DNA of 55,432 nucleotides from Deltaproteobacteria bacterium (lineage in GTDB: Bacteria > Desulfobacterota > Desulfomonilia > Desulfomonilales > Desulfomonilaceae), in the NCBI GenBank assembly GCA_021777225.1, contig JAJYDQ010000021.1, positions 1-55,432 on the forward strand, written 5' to 3'. The notes under the pieces were generated by a model. It was not told the origin of the DNA and did not search any database. It saw only the letters and a program-made list of their open reading frames with translations. Every line of letters starts with the position of its first letter. Position 1 is the first letter of the stretch. The position numbers were made by a program, and so were the translations under genes. Positions 27,517 to 35,752 of this stretch are shown one piece after another.

Positions 27517-28956
27517 TTGAACAGCATTTATAAACATGCGCTGTGTATTCATCCGTATTATCGAGACAGCCACGCTGGGTCGCTTGGGTTAGCGATTTTT
27601 CCACCTATTGGTCTTGAGTACATAATGGCGGCTTTGAAACCATATGTGGAAGAACTAACCTTTGTCGATCTCCGACTTTCCGGGCCATTGAGAGACCTCA
27701 AAAAACTGAAAAGGTTCATAGAGGAAAAGGTTGACCTGTTATGCGTGAGCGTTAACTGGGAATATAATTTCCGTGAGGTTTGTGATCTCATAAATAAGCT
27801 TCCTTCACACGTCACTACGGTAGTTGGTGGACAACAGGCTACTGACAGTGTTGAAGAAGTTCTTCAATCGTGTCCAGGCGTAGATATCCTTGTGCGGGGT
27901 GAGGGTGAAGAGACTATCGCCGAGATTGCTAAGGGAGCGCCGTTGTGTGACATTTTTGGTATATCATATAGAAAAGGCTCACAAGTTTTTCATAATCCTA
28001 ACAGACCATTAGGTGAGATAGAAAATTATGTTTGCCCTGATCGTAGCCTCAGAAGTCAGGAATACAACATGAATTTGGGCGGCTATTCGCTTCCGGTCGA
28101 ATCTTTTGACATGATCCTGACATCCAGGGGCTGTCCTTATAATTGCAAATTCTGCACATTCAGTCTCAATCCATGGACCCAGAAACGTCGATACTCAGTA
28201 CGTCCAATAGACGCTGTGATGGACGAACTTGACCAAATCAAAGCAGGAATCATTCTTATAGCTGACGAGAATTTTTTCGTGAACCCTAACCGAGCAAAAG
28301 AAATTTGCAACAGATTGATTGCAAAGGGCAATAAAAAGAGATTTCTGGTTCAAGCTCGTATCGAAATATTTGAACGGCCTGATGTGCTGGAGGCTGCGGC
28401 CAAGGCAGGCATAAAGGTTTTTCTACTAGGGATCGAGTCTCCGAGTGATCGCATACTGGAACAGCTTAATAAAGGCTTCGACACCAGTAAACTACGTCTT
28501 GCCTTTGAAGAGTTTAGAAAACACCCATTTTATTATCACGGCTATTTTATCTACGGGAACATCACCGAGTCGGAACAGGAAATGCTTCTCATCCCGGGGT
28601 TTGCCAAAGAACTTGGTCTTGACTCGATAACTTATCAAAAACTTCGCGTGGATAGATATTCACCTCTAAGAGAGTTGGTAGAATCCACTCCAGGATATTA
28701 TGTGGGAGATGACAAGATTGTATATTTGGAGGGATTCGGGCGTCAGGGACTTAAACGAGTGAGCCGGGAAATAACGAGGAAATTTTACACGCCCAAGCAA
28801 CTAGTCTCTCTAGTAAGAAAACTGTTTTCAGTGGAATTGTTCACACTCAAAAATACTCCAGCTCTTTTATCCAGCATGCCGGTTTTACTGGTAAATATGG
28901 CAGGAAGAAAAATAAACAAGAAAGCCCGGCGCCTGGTGGCGCGTTTCAACCTTTGA
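27517..28956 (+). CDS. Cobalamin-binding radical SAM protein
   Basis: This 479-residue enzyme combines an N-terminal B12-binding domain (about residues 1-150, HPYYRDSHAGSLGLAIFPP through VVGGQQATDSVEEVL and ILVRGEGEETI) with a radical SAM core carrying the 4Fe-4S motif CPYNCKFC (Cys206, Cys210, Cys213) and the SAM-binding GIESPSDRILEQLNKG. Members often methylate unactivated carbons or rearrange lipids and cofactors; the substrate here is unknown. The only plausible start is a TTG at 27517, with GAAGGGA about 9 bases upstream. The neighbouring 3' gene is a decayed FAD oxidoreductase, so the two may once have formed a biosynthetic pair. Confidence 0.85.
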   Translation: MNSIYKHALCIHPYYRDSHAGSLGLAIFPPIGLEYIMAALKPYVEELTFVDLRLSGPLRDLKKLKRFIEEKVDLLCVSVNWEYNFREVCDLINKLPSHVTTVVGGQQATDSVEEVLQSCPGVDILVRGEGEETIAEIAKGAPLCDIFGISYRKGSQVFHNPNRPLGEIENYVCPDRSLRSQEYNMNLGGYSLPVESFDMILTSRGCPYNCKFCTFSLNPWTQKRRYSVRPIDAVMDELDQIKAGIILIADENFFVNPNRAKEICNRLIAKGNKKRFLVQARIEIFERPDVLEAAAKAGIKVFLLGIESPSDRILEQLNKGFDTSKLRLAFEEFRKHPFYYHGYFIYGNITESEQEMLLIPGFAKELGLDSITYQKLRVDRYSPLRELVESTPGYYVGDDKIVYLEGFGRQGLKRVSREITRKFYTPKQLVSLVRKLFSVELFTLKNTPALLSSMPVLLVNMAGRKINKKARRLVARFNL

Positions 28957-29004
28957 ACTTGAAATAAATCTCAGGATTGCTGGTCAAGCGCTTTGTTTGG
29001 TTTG

Positions 29005-29367
29005 ATGTTGCCCACTTTGCGACATGCAGGCGGAGGCCGATCGCCGAAGGAGGTTCTCAGGAGATAGAGACTGCTTTGGTTTCTTTTTTCGAATCTATGA
29101 GAGGAATCATACAACTGGAAACGACCATCTCATCAATCGATGATCTTCCAAAAACAAGGGCGATTTTGCTCAATGTAACTCCCGCACAACTTGCCAGAAT
29201 GGCGGGCCACAAGTTTTCCAGAGCTTATAGGAAAAAACTGGAACATCACAAGTACGGACCCGGCCTATTCAACTCCGGTAAAAGGCGTATATATTTGTTC
29301 GTCATCGATGCCGCCTGGTGGAGGGGTGCATGGCATGTGCGGGCATCTCGCACGAAATGCGTACTAA
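29005..29367 (+). pseudogene. Remnant of a phytoene-desaturase-like FAD/NAD(P) oxidoreductase
   Basis: Three frame-shifted pieces add up to the C-terminal part of a phytoene-dehydrogenase-like (COG1233) oxidoreductase. MLPTLRHAGG is followed by a one-base loss. Then PIAEGGSQEIETALVSFF continues through [18 protein letters not shown] to [11 protein letters not shown]. After an internal deletion of perhaps 150 codons, the last piece, in another frame, reads [20 protein letters not shown] and stops at 29365-29367. The GGSQ, NVTP.QL and [15 protein letters not shown] motifs are strongly conserved in the family. The N-terminal FAD-binding half is gone, so no function remains. Its decay product is open as a 134-residue frame (28977-29381), which is not a real gene. 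Confidence 0.8.
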
Positions 29368-29521
29368 ATGAAGTCTTTTGAGCCTTTAGGAAGGTGAAGA
29401 AGTGGATCTGACAACACCTGGTCTTTATGTTCAATCTCTATAAGCATTCCCATTTTCAATAAGTTATGATATAATAATAATATTGAGTAATACCTGTTGA
29501 CTAAAAGGTTGGAGGATTAAC

Positions 29522-29791
29522 ATGAGATCTTTTGGCAAGATCTGCGGAATTATAATCTTGATCACCTTCCTTGGTGTAAGCGTGGTCATGGCGGTAGGTT
29601 ACGAGAAATATGATTCTGCCGGAAATCCAATATCGAAAATGGACAACGAATCAAAGCAGGATCAAAGCATGTCATCTGCCATTGAAAAGGCTACTTTCGC
29701 AAAAAAGTATCCACAAATAATAGATGAAGTTACGGTTTATATCAGAGACGTCTTAAGCCAGTTTGGTTTAACCGACAACAAAACACAATAA
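29522..29791 (+). CDS. Small secreted protein of unknown function
   Basis: This 89-residue protein has a clear signal peptide (MRSFGKICGIIILITFLGVS, cleavage near VVMAVG) and a hydrophilic 65-residue mature part with a predicted helix near KYPQIIDEVTVYIRDVLSQF. No cysteine remains after cleavage. GGAGG lies 6 bases ahead of the ATG, and an AT-rich TATAATAATAAT tract about 50 bases upstream may hold the promoter. It precedes the large TPR protein by 147 bases on the same strand and could be expressed with it. I do not recognise the family. Confidence 0.65.
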   Translation: MRSFGKICGIIILITFLGVSVVMAVGYEKYDSAGNPISKMDNESKQDQSMSSAIEKATFAKKYPQIIDEVTVYIRDVLSQFGLTDNKTQ

Positions 29792-29938
29792 TTTCTAATG
29801 CAGCGCGGCGGCTTTTTGGGATGATGATGTGGACAACCTGGCGCTAAAGGCAAAGTTCTCTTTGCTTGAAGGGAATTGTCATGAAACGTTTATTTCTGAT
29901 TTGTACAAAAGGTCATTAAGCCCCGAGGGGAACGTCAG

Positions 29939-32344
29939 ATGAAGCCATTTCGGATACTGATTTTGTTGACCCTCGCTTTTGCGTTGATTGGCCCTGGAAT
30001 TAGCGCAGCGGAAATCGCCGATCACCAACAATATAACGCTGGTCTGATAGCCATGAAAAAGGGAAATGTCAGAGAAGCATTACAGCATTTCACCAAGGCT
30101 GTAGAAATAAACCCCGCTGAATACAAATATTATAACGATAGAGGGGTCGCGTATAAAAGATTAGGTGATCTCGAAAAAGCTCTTGGTGACTACAACAAGA
30201 GTCTTGAGCTTAATCCGCATTATACTAACGCCTTGAACAATCGCGGAGTGGTTTATCTCGAGCAGGGACATTATGATGAGGCTTTGGTGGATTTTAAAGA
30301 AGCGCTTAAATATGGCGGACTGGAAGGTAAAATTTTTACAAATATTGGCATAGCCAAAGCTGCTAAAGGAGATTATCGTTCCGCTATAAAAGAATTCAAC
30401 AACGCTGTTTCATTACATCCGGTGGATCCCCGATCGTTCCTGTTCATGGGACAGTCACTTGAGCATTTAGGGGATAGGGACAAAGCGCTAAAGATGTATC
30501 AGGTTGCTCTTGGTGTAATCAAGGAACCTGAAATAATAGCCTTGGTCGAAAAGAAAATTGCCGCTTTGGATTCAAATGCCCACGGATCTTCACTTCCAGG
30601 AATTCACAAAGAATCTGGTATACGATCTGAAAAATCCCCAAAAACAACCCCCAAGCTTCCCGCAAAATCGACGATTTCCCCGGCCAAACGAGCTAGAGAG
30701 GTCGTGCTGGCGAACAGGCGACCTGATTACATCGAACAAATTGTCAAACAAAGTTCGTCAAAGCCCGCTCACACGGACCTCCCTGAGGATCTCGAGGCTT
30801 ACAGCAAGCAAATGAGGAACAAAATCATTGGCCAACTTGCTCCCGCTTCCGCCGAGATCCTCCGTCAGGCTCACGATTTTGTCGGAAAATCTGATGATTA
30901 CAAAGCCATGGTCAGGTTTGAGGACATTCGTCAGCTTGAAAGAAGAAACAAGAATTATCGGGCTGTCGCATGGGCGCTCCTTGAAATTGGGAAAATTTAT
31001 ATTCGCCGTGGAGATTATCTGAAAGCGGAAGAATCTCTTGATAGCTCCCTGAAAATTTCTTCTGCAGCAAAAGCTACTGGAGAAAGGATTTTGGCCCTGA
31101 TTGAGCTAGCCAGATTAAGAGGGCTTGAATCATCTACTGAAAAGGCAAAAACACTGTTTACACAAGCCCAGGACCTGACCAACACTGCCGGTCGTTCAAC
31201 TTTAACCAGGGCTATACAGGACATGGAAAGCGGAGCTTTTGAGAAACGAAAGAACACTCCAGTCCAGAGTAACAGTGCCCAGACGAAACTACAATCAGAC
31301 AAGATCATTCCTAAAGGCTCTACCTCCAAACTTGTTACGGCTCAATCCAGTCAAGCGAAGACCCAGGACGCTCCGGAATCAACCCGAAATTCCAAAGCTC
31401 ATGAAACTAAATTGAACTTTGGGCAAGTTAAATCAGTGTTTAATATGAAATCGATTTCTAGACCGAGCACTCCAGGATTTATAATTAACGACAAACCCAA
31501 GCCGAACAATTATGTATCTATTAAACAATCCCAACAAAAAGACGAGGCTAAAAATAGAGTGATAGCGCCTACCGCTGCTATACATCCCGACGCGATGAAA
31601 CCGATGATAGCTGAAACAGTAAAACGTCGAGAAATTGAGCGGACAGTCGCCAAAAAAGTTGTAAAGTCCCCTACCAACTCAATTAACAGTGACATTAATG
31701 AACTTAAAAGGCTTAGAAGACAAAGAGATGAAGCGAAAATGATCCCCGTTCTGGAAAACTTATCCAGAAATTTTTCTGAATTAGGTGACTATAAAAAGGC
31801 CCTCGAAGCGATAAATGTCTCTCTTGCTTTTAGGGAAAAGCTGGGGATCAATGACGGAAGATCCAGGGCCTTGGAATTGCGCGGAATGGTTCATGAAAAA
31901 CTTGGCAAAAAGGTTGAAGCCCTGGAAGATTTAACCTGGGCAGGGACACTTTCAAAAACCTTGCGCGAATCTGACAAAGCCAAGACAAAGATTTTGGCCC
32001 AAAGCTTGGGGTTGGAAGTCACCCCAGTCCTCGACTATTATCGTGCCCTTTGGTCAGCTAGAGAGTCTGGGGATACGAAAAATGAGATCAAATCACTTCT
32101 TGAATTGGGAAATCTTTACGCCAAAACTCAAAATTTCGTGGAAGCTTCAAAATACTATGAATTATCAAACGCGTCGTTAATGGCTGAGCGGTCCGTATGT
32201 TACAAAAAATTAGGAAAACTTAGTGAAGCGCGAAAAACTATGGATGAAGCCTTACAGAATCTGAAATCGCTGGATTATCTACTCTATTTTTCATTCATGA
32301 ACCGGTCAGAGTACCATGATAAGCTCTCGGCGGTTCAACAATAA
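29939..32344 (+). CDS. Large exported TPR-repeat protein
   Basis: This 801-residue protein has a signal peptide (MKPFRILILLTLAFALIGPG, site after ISAAE) and should act in the periplasm or at the outer membrane. About five tetratricopeptide repeats occupy residues 25-205 (for example YYNDRGVAYKRLGDLEKALG, ALNNRGVVYLEQGHYDEALV). A second helical-repeat block lies at about 310-420 and a third at about 590-790 (SRNFSELGDYKKALEAINVS, LELRGMVHEKLGKKVEALED). They are joined by long Ser/Pro/Lys-rich disordered linkers. TPR domains are protein-binding scaffolds; the partner is unknown. Two short genes flank it, a secreted protein upstream and a membrane protein 6 bases downstream, so the three may form an operon. 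Confidence 0.8.
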   Translation: MKPFRILILLTLAFALIGPGISAAEIADHQQYNAGLIAMKKGNVREALQHFTKAVEINPAEYKYYNDRGVAYKRLGDLEKALGDYNKSLELNPHYTNALNNRGVVYLEQGHYDEALVDFKEALKYGGLEGKIFTNIGIAKAAKGDYRSAIKEFNNAVSLHPVDPRSFLFMGQSLEHLGDRDKALKMYQVALGVIKEPEIIALVEKKIAALDSNAHGSSLPGIHKESGIRSEKSPKTTPKLPAKSTISPAKRAREVVLANRRPDYIEQIVKQSSSKPAHTDLPEDLEAYSKQMRNKIIGQLAPASAEILRQAHDFVGKSDDYKAMVRFEDIRQLERRNKNYRAVAWALLEIGKIYIRRGDYLKAEESLDSSLKISSAAKATGERILALIELARLRGLESSTEKAKTLFTQAQDLTNTAGRSTLTRAIQDMESGAFEKRKNTPVQSNSAQTKLQSDKIIPKGSTSKLVTAQSSQAKTQDAPESTRNSKAHETKLNFGQVKSVFNMKSISRPSTPGFIINDKPKPNNYVSIKQSQQKDEAKNRVIAPTAAIHPDAMKPMIAETVKRREIERTVAKKVVKSPTNSINSDINELKRLRRQRDEAKMIPVLENLSRNFSELGDYKKALEAINVSLAFREKLGINDGRSRALELRGMVHEKLGKKVEALEDLTWAGTLSKTLRESDKAKTKILAQSLGLEVTPVLDYYRALWSARESGDTKNEIKSLLELGNLYAKTQNFVEASKYYELSNASLMAERSVCYKKLGKLSEARKTMDEALQNLKSLDYLLYFSFMNRSEYHDKLSAVQQ

Positions 32345-32350
32345 AATAGT

Positions 32351-32536
32351 ATGGTCATGATTTCCAAAGTTTTTACTAGTGATTGGTTCGCTCTGATTTT
32401 AGTTGCCATGTGTGTTTTTCTGCTGAGTTTGCTTTATATAAAGCACAGGACGACTGAGGCTGTCATTGGTGGGGTCCTACTGAGTGTGGCGGTTGTCCTG
32501 ATAGTGTTTGGGCGAAGGGGAACCCCAAAAACATAA
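32351..32536 (+). CDS. Small two-helix membrane protein
   Basis: This 61-residue protein consists of two hydrophobic helices (WFALILVAMCVFLLSLLYI and AVIGGVLLSVAVVLIVFG) joined by a short charged loop KHRTTE and ending in a basic RRGTPKT tail. It starts 6 bases after the TPR protein stop, and a second ATG three codons in (MISKV) is an alternative start. No Shine-Dalgarno is obvious, so translation may be coupled to the TPR gene. Tiny two-helix proteins of this kind often modulate larger membrane complexes, but no function is recognised. Confidence 0.55.
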   Translation: MVMISKVFTSDWFALILVAMCVFLLSLLYIKHRTTEAVIGGVLLSVAVVLIVFGRRGTPKT

Positions 32537-32637
32537 ACTCCGCTTTCAGGAAACGTGACCTAAGATTTTCAAACCTATATCATCAGGAGTCAACTAATAA
32601 GAGGGCGAAGAACCAATTATTTCTTCCTGGACGCAAA

Positions 32638-32922
32638 TTAGGGAGAAGTGACTTGGTAAGTATATGAAAATTTCAATCCATTGCACCCGTCGGAGCAAAT
32701 TTTGTTTCCGTAACTTTTGCAGGCGAGATCTGCGTCGAAACCAATGTCTGGAGATCTGTCCACTGGAATTACAAAAGAGAAATTTCCAACAGAATTGTCT
32801 TGGAGACATCGGCAGGTAATGTGACATTTCGTCCAAATCTGGTCCGTAAATCCGGTATGGCCCTCAATCAAAACGATAAAACCAATTGCGGACAAAAATA
32901 AACAAGCTTTTAAGAGTCGCAT
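32638..32922 (-). CDS. Small secreted six-cysteine protein
   Basis: This 94-residue protein has a signal peptide (MRLLKACLFLSAIGFIVLIE, site near EGHTG) and a mature part with six cysteines (Cys33, 37, 39, 68, 76, 80) in CHITCRC and CKSYGNKICSDGC. The spacing suggests either three disulfides in the periplasm or a metal site. GAGG lies 8 bases upstream of the ATG, supporting it as a real gene despite its small size. It is convergent with the TPR locus. I recognise no family. Confidence 0.6.
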   Translation of the reverse strand: MRLLKACLFLSAIGFIVLIEGHTGFTDQIWTKCHITCRCLQDNSVGNFSFVIPVDRSPDIGFDADLACKSYGNKICSDGCNGLKFSYTYQVTSP

Positions 32923-33112
32923 GGATGCATCCTCTAAATATATTAAAGAAACCCTATCACATCGACTGACCTGTTTTCAAGAAGAGGAATCGGCGTCTTG
33001 AAGTTTGGCCCTTTATAAGTTATGATTAGAATATAATCTCTCTTTTTTTTCTCAAATTTATTTACTAATCTTAGATAGAGAGAGTTCAAATTTTCTCAAG
33101 GACTATTTTCTA

Positions 33113-33418
33113 ATGTTGCGAGAACATATAAATGACATGAGGACCCGATGGAGTCCAAAAGAACGCGCCGGTAGTCTGTACGATCCTCACATCTATCTTG
33201 AGAGCCCGGAGCAGGCACGTAGACTGATTAACTATTTAAAAGAAAAACTTACAAAGGCCAAAAAGAACCACGACCGCGTGTTGGCGGAGGAAATCTCCGA
33301 TACGCTTCTAAAGGTTGAGAATCTTTCGCGTAGGTTTTTCCGATGGGAAGAGAGCATTTCTAATTCATTGAATAAACAAGATTTGAAAGAAATTAGTGAA
33401 TTACCGGTTATATTTTAA
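33113..33418 (+). CDS. Small cytoplasmic helical protein of unknown function
   Basis: This 101-residue protein has no signal or membrane segment and is strongly helical and charged (ARRLINYLKEKLTKAKKNHD, RVLAEEISDTLLKVENLSRR). The mid-protein YDPHIYLESPEQARRLINYL is the most conserved-looking patch. The ATG has AAGGA 10 bases upstream. It lies 19 bases before another small soluble protein (33438), so the two are probably co-transcribed. The function is unknown; coiled-coil helices suggest protein interaction. Confidence 0.55.
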   Translation: MLREHINDMRTRWSPKERAGSLYDPHIYLESPEQARRLINYLKEKLTKAKKNHDRVLAEEISDTLLKVENLSRRFFRWEESISNSLNKQDLKEISELPVIF

Positions 33419-33437
33419 TAATTGCTGAGGGAAGATA

Positions 33438-33758
33438 ATGGATTATGAATCAATGACTCGCGAACAACTTGTGAGCGAACTGCGCGCTTTAAACGAATAC
33501 ATGTCAAATGTGATCGTTTTCTGGGGTGATAAAAGAGGGTTATTATCCATGTTCGACGAAGTCGCCAGGAATGAAAATGGCGAATTTACAGAGGAAGAAG
33601 CTCGGGACGCTAAATTTATTCTGGAAACTGATGGAGCTTTTGACCGATTCGTTGAGCTGTTGCAGGATTCTTTTGAGAGGGGTGGCATTTACCACGCAAT
33701 CTCGGAGAAAATGTCTTATATAATGGAACAGGTTTCTCGAGGCGATAAAGTTAATTGA
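33438..33758 (+). CDS. Small acidic cytoplasmic protein of unknown function
   Basis: This 106-residue acidic, helical protein begins MDYESMTREQLVSELRALNE and has a central FDEVARNENGEFTEEEARDA followed by AFDRFVELLQDSFERGGIYH. GAGGGAAGATA gives a good Shine-Dalgarno before the ATG. It follows the 33113 gene by 19 bases. The pair may form a two-protein unit. No family is recognised. The N-terminal TREQLVSELRALNE resembles short coiled coils that start many sensor and chaperone-like proteins. Confidence 0.55.
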   Translation: MDYESMTREQLVSELRALNEYMSNVIVFWGDKRGLLSMFDEVARNENGEFTEEEARDAKFILETDGAFDRFVELLQDSFERGGIYHAISEKMSYIMEQVSRGDKVN

Positions 33759-33928
33759 CTATTTGGTCCAACAAGATCAACAAGCCAAAGCCAATAGCTA
33801 ATAAACATCATCAAAACTTGCAAAGTTTGTAGAAAAAGTTCGAAAAATAGTTTAATATAATGTCGTGGCAATTCATTCGATTGTCTTGATAGTTGTTGAT
33901 AGGGTTTGAGTGAAAGGAGAGAGTTCCT

Positions 33929-34522
33929 GTGAATCGGCGTCTGCAATTATTAGTTGAAATATCCAAGTGTATTGTGTGTTTATGCGTAATGTTAATTTGT
34001 GCCGAAATGTCTGCGTTGGCTCAAGGACCTGACTCCGATTGCGCTCAACTGAAAGATCGATGGGAGCAGCTCTATTCCGAGATGAAAGAAAAAGTTGACG
34101 GATTTGGCGCAGTAGAACAAACCCCGATTGAACAAATCATCAAAAGACCTTTGGTAGATCCTAATGAACACAAGACAATAGCGGCACAAGTCTCTGAGGC
34201 GCTGAAGGTTAAAGAAGATTTATTAGCGGGGCAGAGAAAGGAATTACGAAATCTCTTGAATACGGAAAACAAGGTTTTTGGCGAACTCCAGCACTGTTTG
34301 CAGATGGACAAATCCGCTAAGCGTAAGGATGCCGGAAACATACAAAAAAAAAGAAGGGCCTTACTTGACAAAGTAGTGGTAACAGTTGCTGAGGTAAAAG
34401 AAGTTGAAGGCAGGGAAACCGTGATGCCGTATTCTGAAGCTTCAGGCCAGGATCAATATCGCCGCAGCGTAAATAATCAATGGCCCAACTACCAGGATTC
34501 ACGGCGTTGGTGGGGATATTGA
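33929..34522 (+). CDS. Secreted coiled-coil protein of unknown function
   Basis: This 197-residue protein starts at GTG 33929 with GAAAGGAGAG upstream. A hydrophobic signal (about residues 10-32, CIVCLCVMLICAEMSALAQG) precedes a mature region dominated by helix with heptad-like pattern (VSEALKVKEDLLAGQRKELR, NLLNTENKVFGELQHCLQMD) and a Tyr/Trp/Arg-rich tail ending YQDSRRWWGY. Two cysteines (in DSDCAQL and QHCLQ) could form a disulfide. It is monocistronic between AT-rich intergenic regions. No family is recognised. Confidence 0.6.
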   Translation: MNRRLQLLVEISKCIVCLCVMLICAEMSALAQGPDSDCAQLKDRWEQLYSEMKEKVDGFGAVEQTPIEQIIKRPLVDPNEHKTIAAQVSEALKVKEDLLAGQRKELRNLLNTENKVFGELQHCLQMDKSAKRKDAGNIQKKRRALLDKVVVTVAEVKEVEGRETVMPYSEASGQDQYRRSVNNQWPNYQDSRRWWGY

Positions 34523-34580
34523 CGAACGGCTGTTGACGCGATACAATCGGACTTACTTCACAAAAATGTTTCCCATCTTG

Positions 34581-34609
34581 TTGACTAATTTTAAGAGTAA
34601 TTATATAAT
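34581..34609 (+). promoter_or_regulatory. Near-consensus promoter of the CAU tRNA
   Basis: TTGACT (34581-34586) and TATAAT (34604-34609) are separated by exactly 17 bases. Transcription would start near 34616, some 15 bases before the tRNA. This is the strongest sigma-70 promoter in the window, as expected for a stable RNA gene. Confidence 0.75.
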
Positions 34610-34630
34610 TATTATTTGCCATATGGTAGG

Positions 34631-34706
34631 GGGCCCATAGCTCAGCTGGTAGAGCTCCCGGCTCATAACCGGTTGGTCCCTGGTTCGAATCCAGGTGGGC
34701 CCACCA
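34631..34706 (+). tRNA. tRNA with CAU anticodon (probably Ile2, possibly Met)
   Basis: This is a 76-base cloverleaf with acceptor stem GGGCCCA/TGGGCCC, discriminator A and encoded CCA. The anticodon arm reads CCGG-CTCATAA-CCGG, giving a CAU anticodon. The D arm is AGCTCAGCTGGTAGAGCT and the T arm CCTGGTTCGAATCCAGG. It lacks the initiator features (acceptor mismatch, three G-C pairs in the anticodon stem). The GGGCCC acceptor and GGCTCATAACC arm resemble tRNA-Ile2, whose C34 is converted to lysidine by TilS, more than elongator tRNA-Met, but I cannot settle this by eye. Confidence 0.9.
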
Positions 34707-34764
34707 TTTACCGGAAGTCTTAGATGAAACTTATATGTTGCGCATATATCGTAGAGTCATTTCC

Positions 34765-34798
34765 CACGGGGAGCCCAACAAGGCTCCCCGTGATGTTT
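34765..34798 (+). terminator. Strong Rho-independent terminator after the CAU tRNA
   Basis: A perfect 11-base stem CACGGGGAGCC/GGCTCCCCGTG with a 6-base CAACAA loop (34765-34792) is followed by ATGTTTTTA. It lies 58 bases beyond the tRNA 3' end and should end its transcript before the Nif3-like gene. Confidence 0.85.
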
Positions 34799-34936
34799 TT
34801 ATAGGAGCATGCTTGTTGATGTGCTTTATGGACAGTAATCGCTATCGGATAAGTTGGGCTGTTCCAAAACTTTTTCCGAAATTGAACAGTTGCTTATGAT
34901 TTTTGTTCACACCGGATGCCTGGTTGGATTCGTCTA

Positions 34937-35752
34937 ATGGTTCCAACACTTTCACATATTCTGGAGTTAGCTGACAGGCTGTTTCCTTTTGGTAACACGG
35001 AACCGTGGGACAATAGTGGCGTTCAGATAGGCGACCTTTCAAGAAACATAACGGCTATTGCCTTCAGCCTGGATCCATCTGTCAATGCAATCGGTTTCGC
35101 TGCGGAAAACAAATGTGACCTGCTTGTTACCCACCACCCTTTGCTTTTAAATCCGATCAAAAAAGTCGTCACATCTGAATTAAAGGGGAGAGTCATTATT
35201 GCAGCCGTTAAGGCCAATGTGGATATTATTAGTCTTCACACTAATCTTGATGCGGCTCAAGGGGGCTTGAATGACTTTCTTGCCCAGCTCCTAGGCCTTG
35301 CGGAAGCCCAAACTCCTGCCAATGCTCCATCCGCCAGATTTGGAAAACTGCTTAAACCACAAGCTGTATCGGAACTGGCCCAACTTGTTTGTCAAAGGCT
35401 GGTCCTGGACTCAGTGCGAATCGTTGGTCCTTTGAGTAAAGTGGTAAATTCGGTATTTCTGGTATCTGGGAGTGGGATGGCATATCTTGAACACGCAATC
35501 CTGTCTGAGGCCGATGTTATGATAACAGGGGATATCCGCTACCACGGTGCAGTTGAAGCCCTAGCTTCGCGAATTTCCTTGATAGATGCTGGACATTTTG
35601 GATTGGAAAAATTCGCGATTAAATTAATGCAAGACAAATTTCGAGATGAAATTTCCAAATTGGGTTGGAACATCGATCTTTATCCTTATAAAGAAGAAGA
35701 AAATCCATTCACTGATATATGCTTTGAAAGACTAGGAGGAATGATCAATTGA
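34937..35752 (+). CDS. Nif3-like dinuclear metal-centre protein
   Basis: This 271-residue member of the Nif3/YbgI family is known to form hexameric rings with a two-metal site. Landmarks are WDNSGVQIGD near the N-terminus, the metal-binding LLVTHHPLL (paired His), SLHTNLDAAQGGLND and, at the C-terminus, ITGDIRYHGAVEA and DAGHFGLEK. The function is unproven; roles in GTP cyclohydrolase-like chemistry or iron handling have been suggested. The frame extends to an ATG at 34916, but the one at 34937 has GGA at a suitable distance and a more typical start. It overlaps the following zinc-ribbon gene by four bases, indicating an operon. Confidence 0.92.
   Translation: MVPTLSHILELADRLFPFGNTEPWDNSGVQIGDLSRNITAIAFSLDPSVNAIGFAAENKCDLLVTHHPLLLNPIKKVVTSELKGRVIIAAVKANVDIISLHTNLDAAQGGLNDFLAQLLGLAEAQTPANAPSARFGKLLKPQAVSELAQLVCQRLVLDSVRIVGPLSKVVNSVFLVSGSGMAYLEHAILSEADVMITGDIRYHGAVEALASRISLIDAGHFGLEKFAIKLMQDKFRDEISKLGWNIDLYPYKEEENPFTDICFERLGGMIN

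Noticed and set aside
27517-28956. Assignment of the radical SAM enzyme as hopanoid C-3 methylase HpnR
   Set aside because: Only the B12-binding plus radical SAM architecture is shared; the motifs seen do not single out HpnR, so no specific function is given.
28977-29381. 134-residue open frame as a hypothetical protein
   Set aside because: Its content is a frame-shifted mixture of FAD oxidoreductase remnants; the conserved C-terminus is in another frame. Recorded as a pseudogene.
29880-29918. 12-codon frame with a Shine-Dalgarno before the TPR gene, as a leader peptide
   Set aside because: It has no regulatory codon run or attenuator hairpin pair; likely chance.
34631-34706. Initiator tRNA-fMet
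   Set aside because: The acceptor stem is fully paired at position 1-72 and the anticodon stem lacks the three G-C pairs of initiators.
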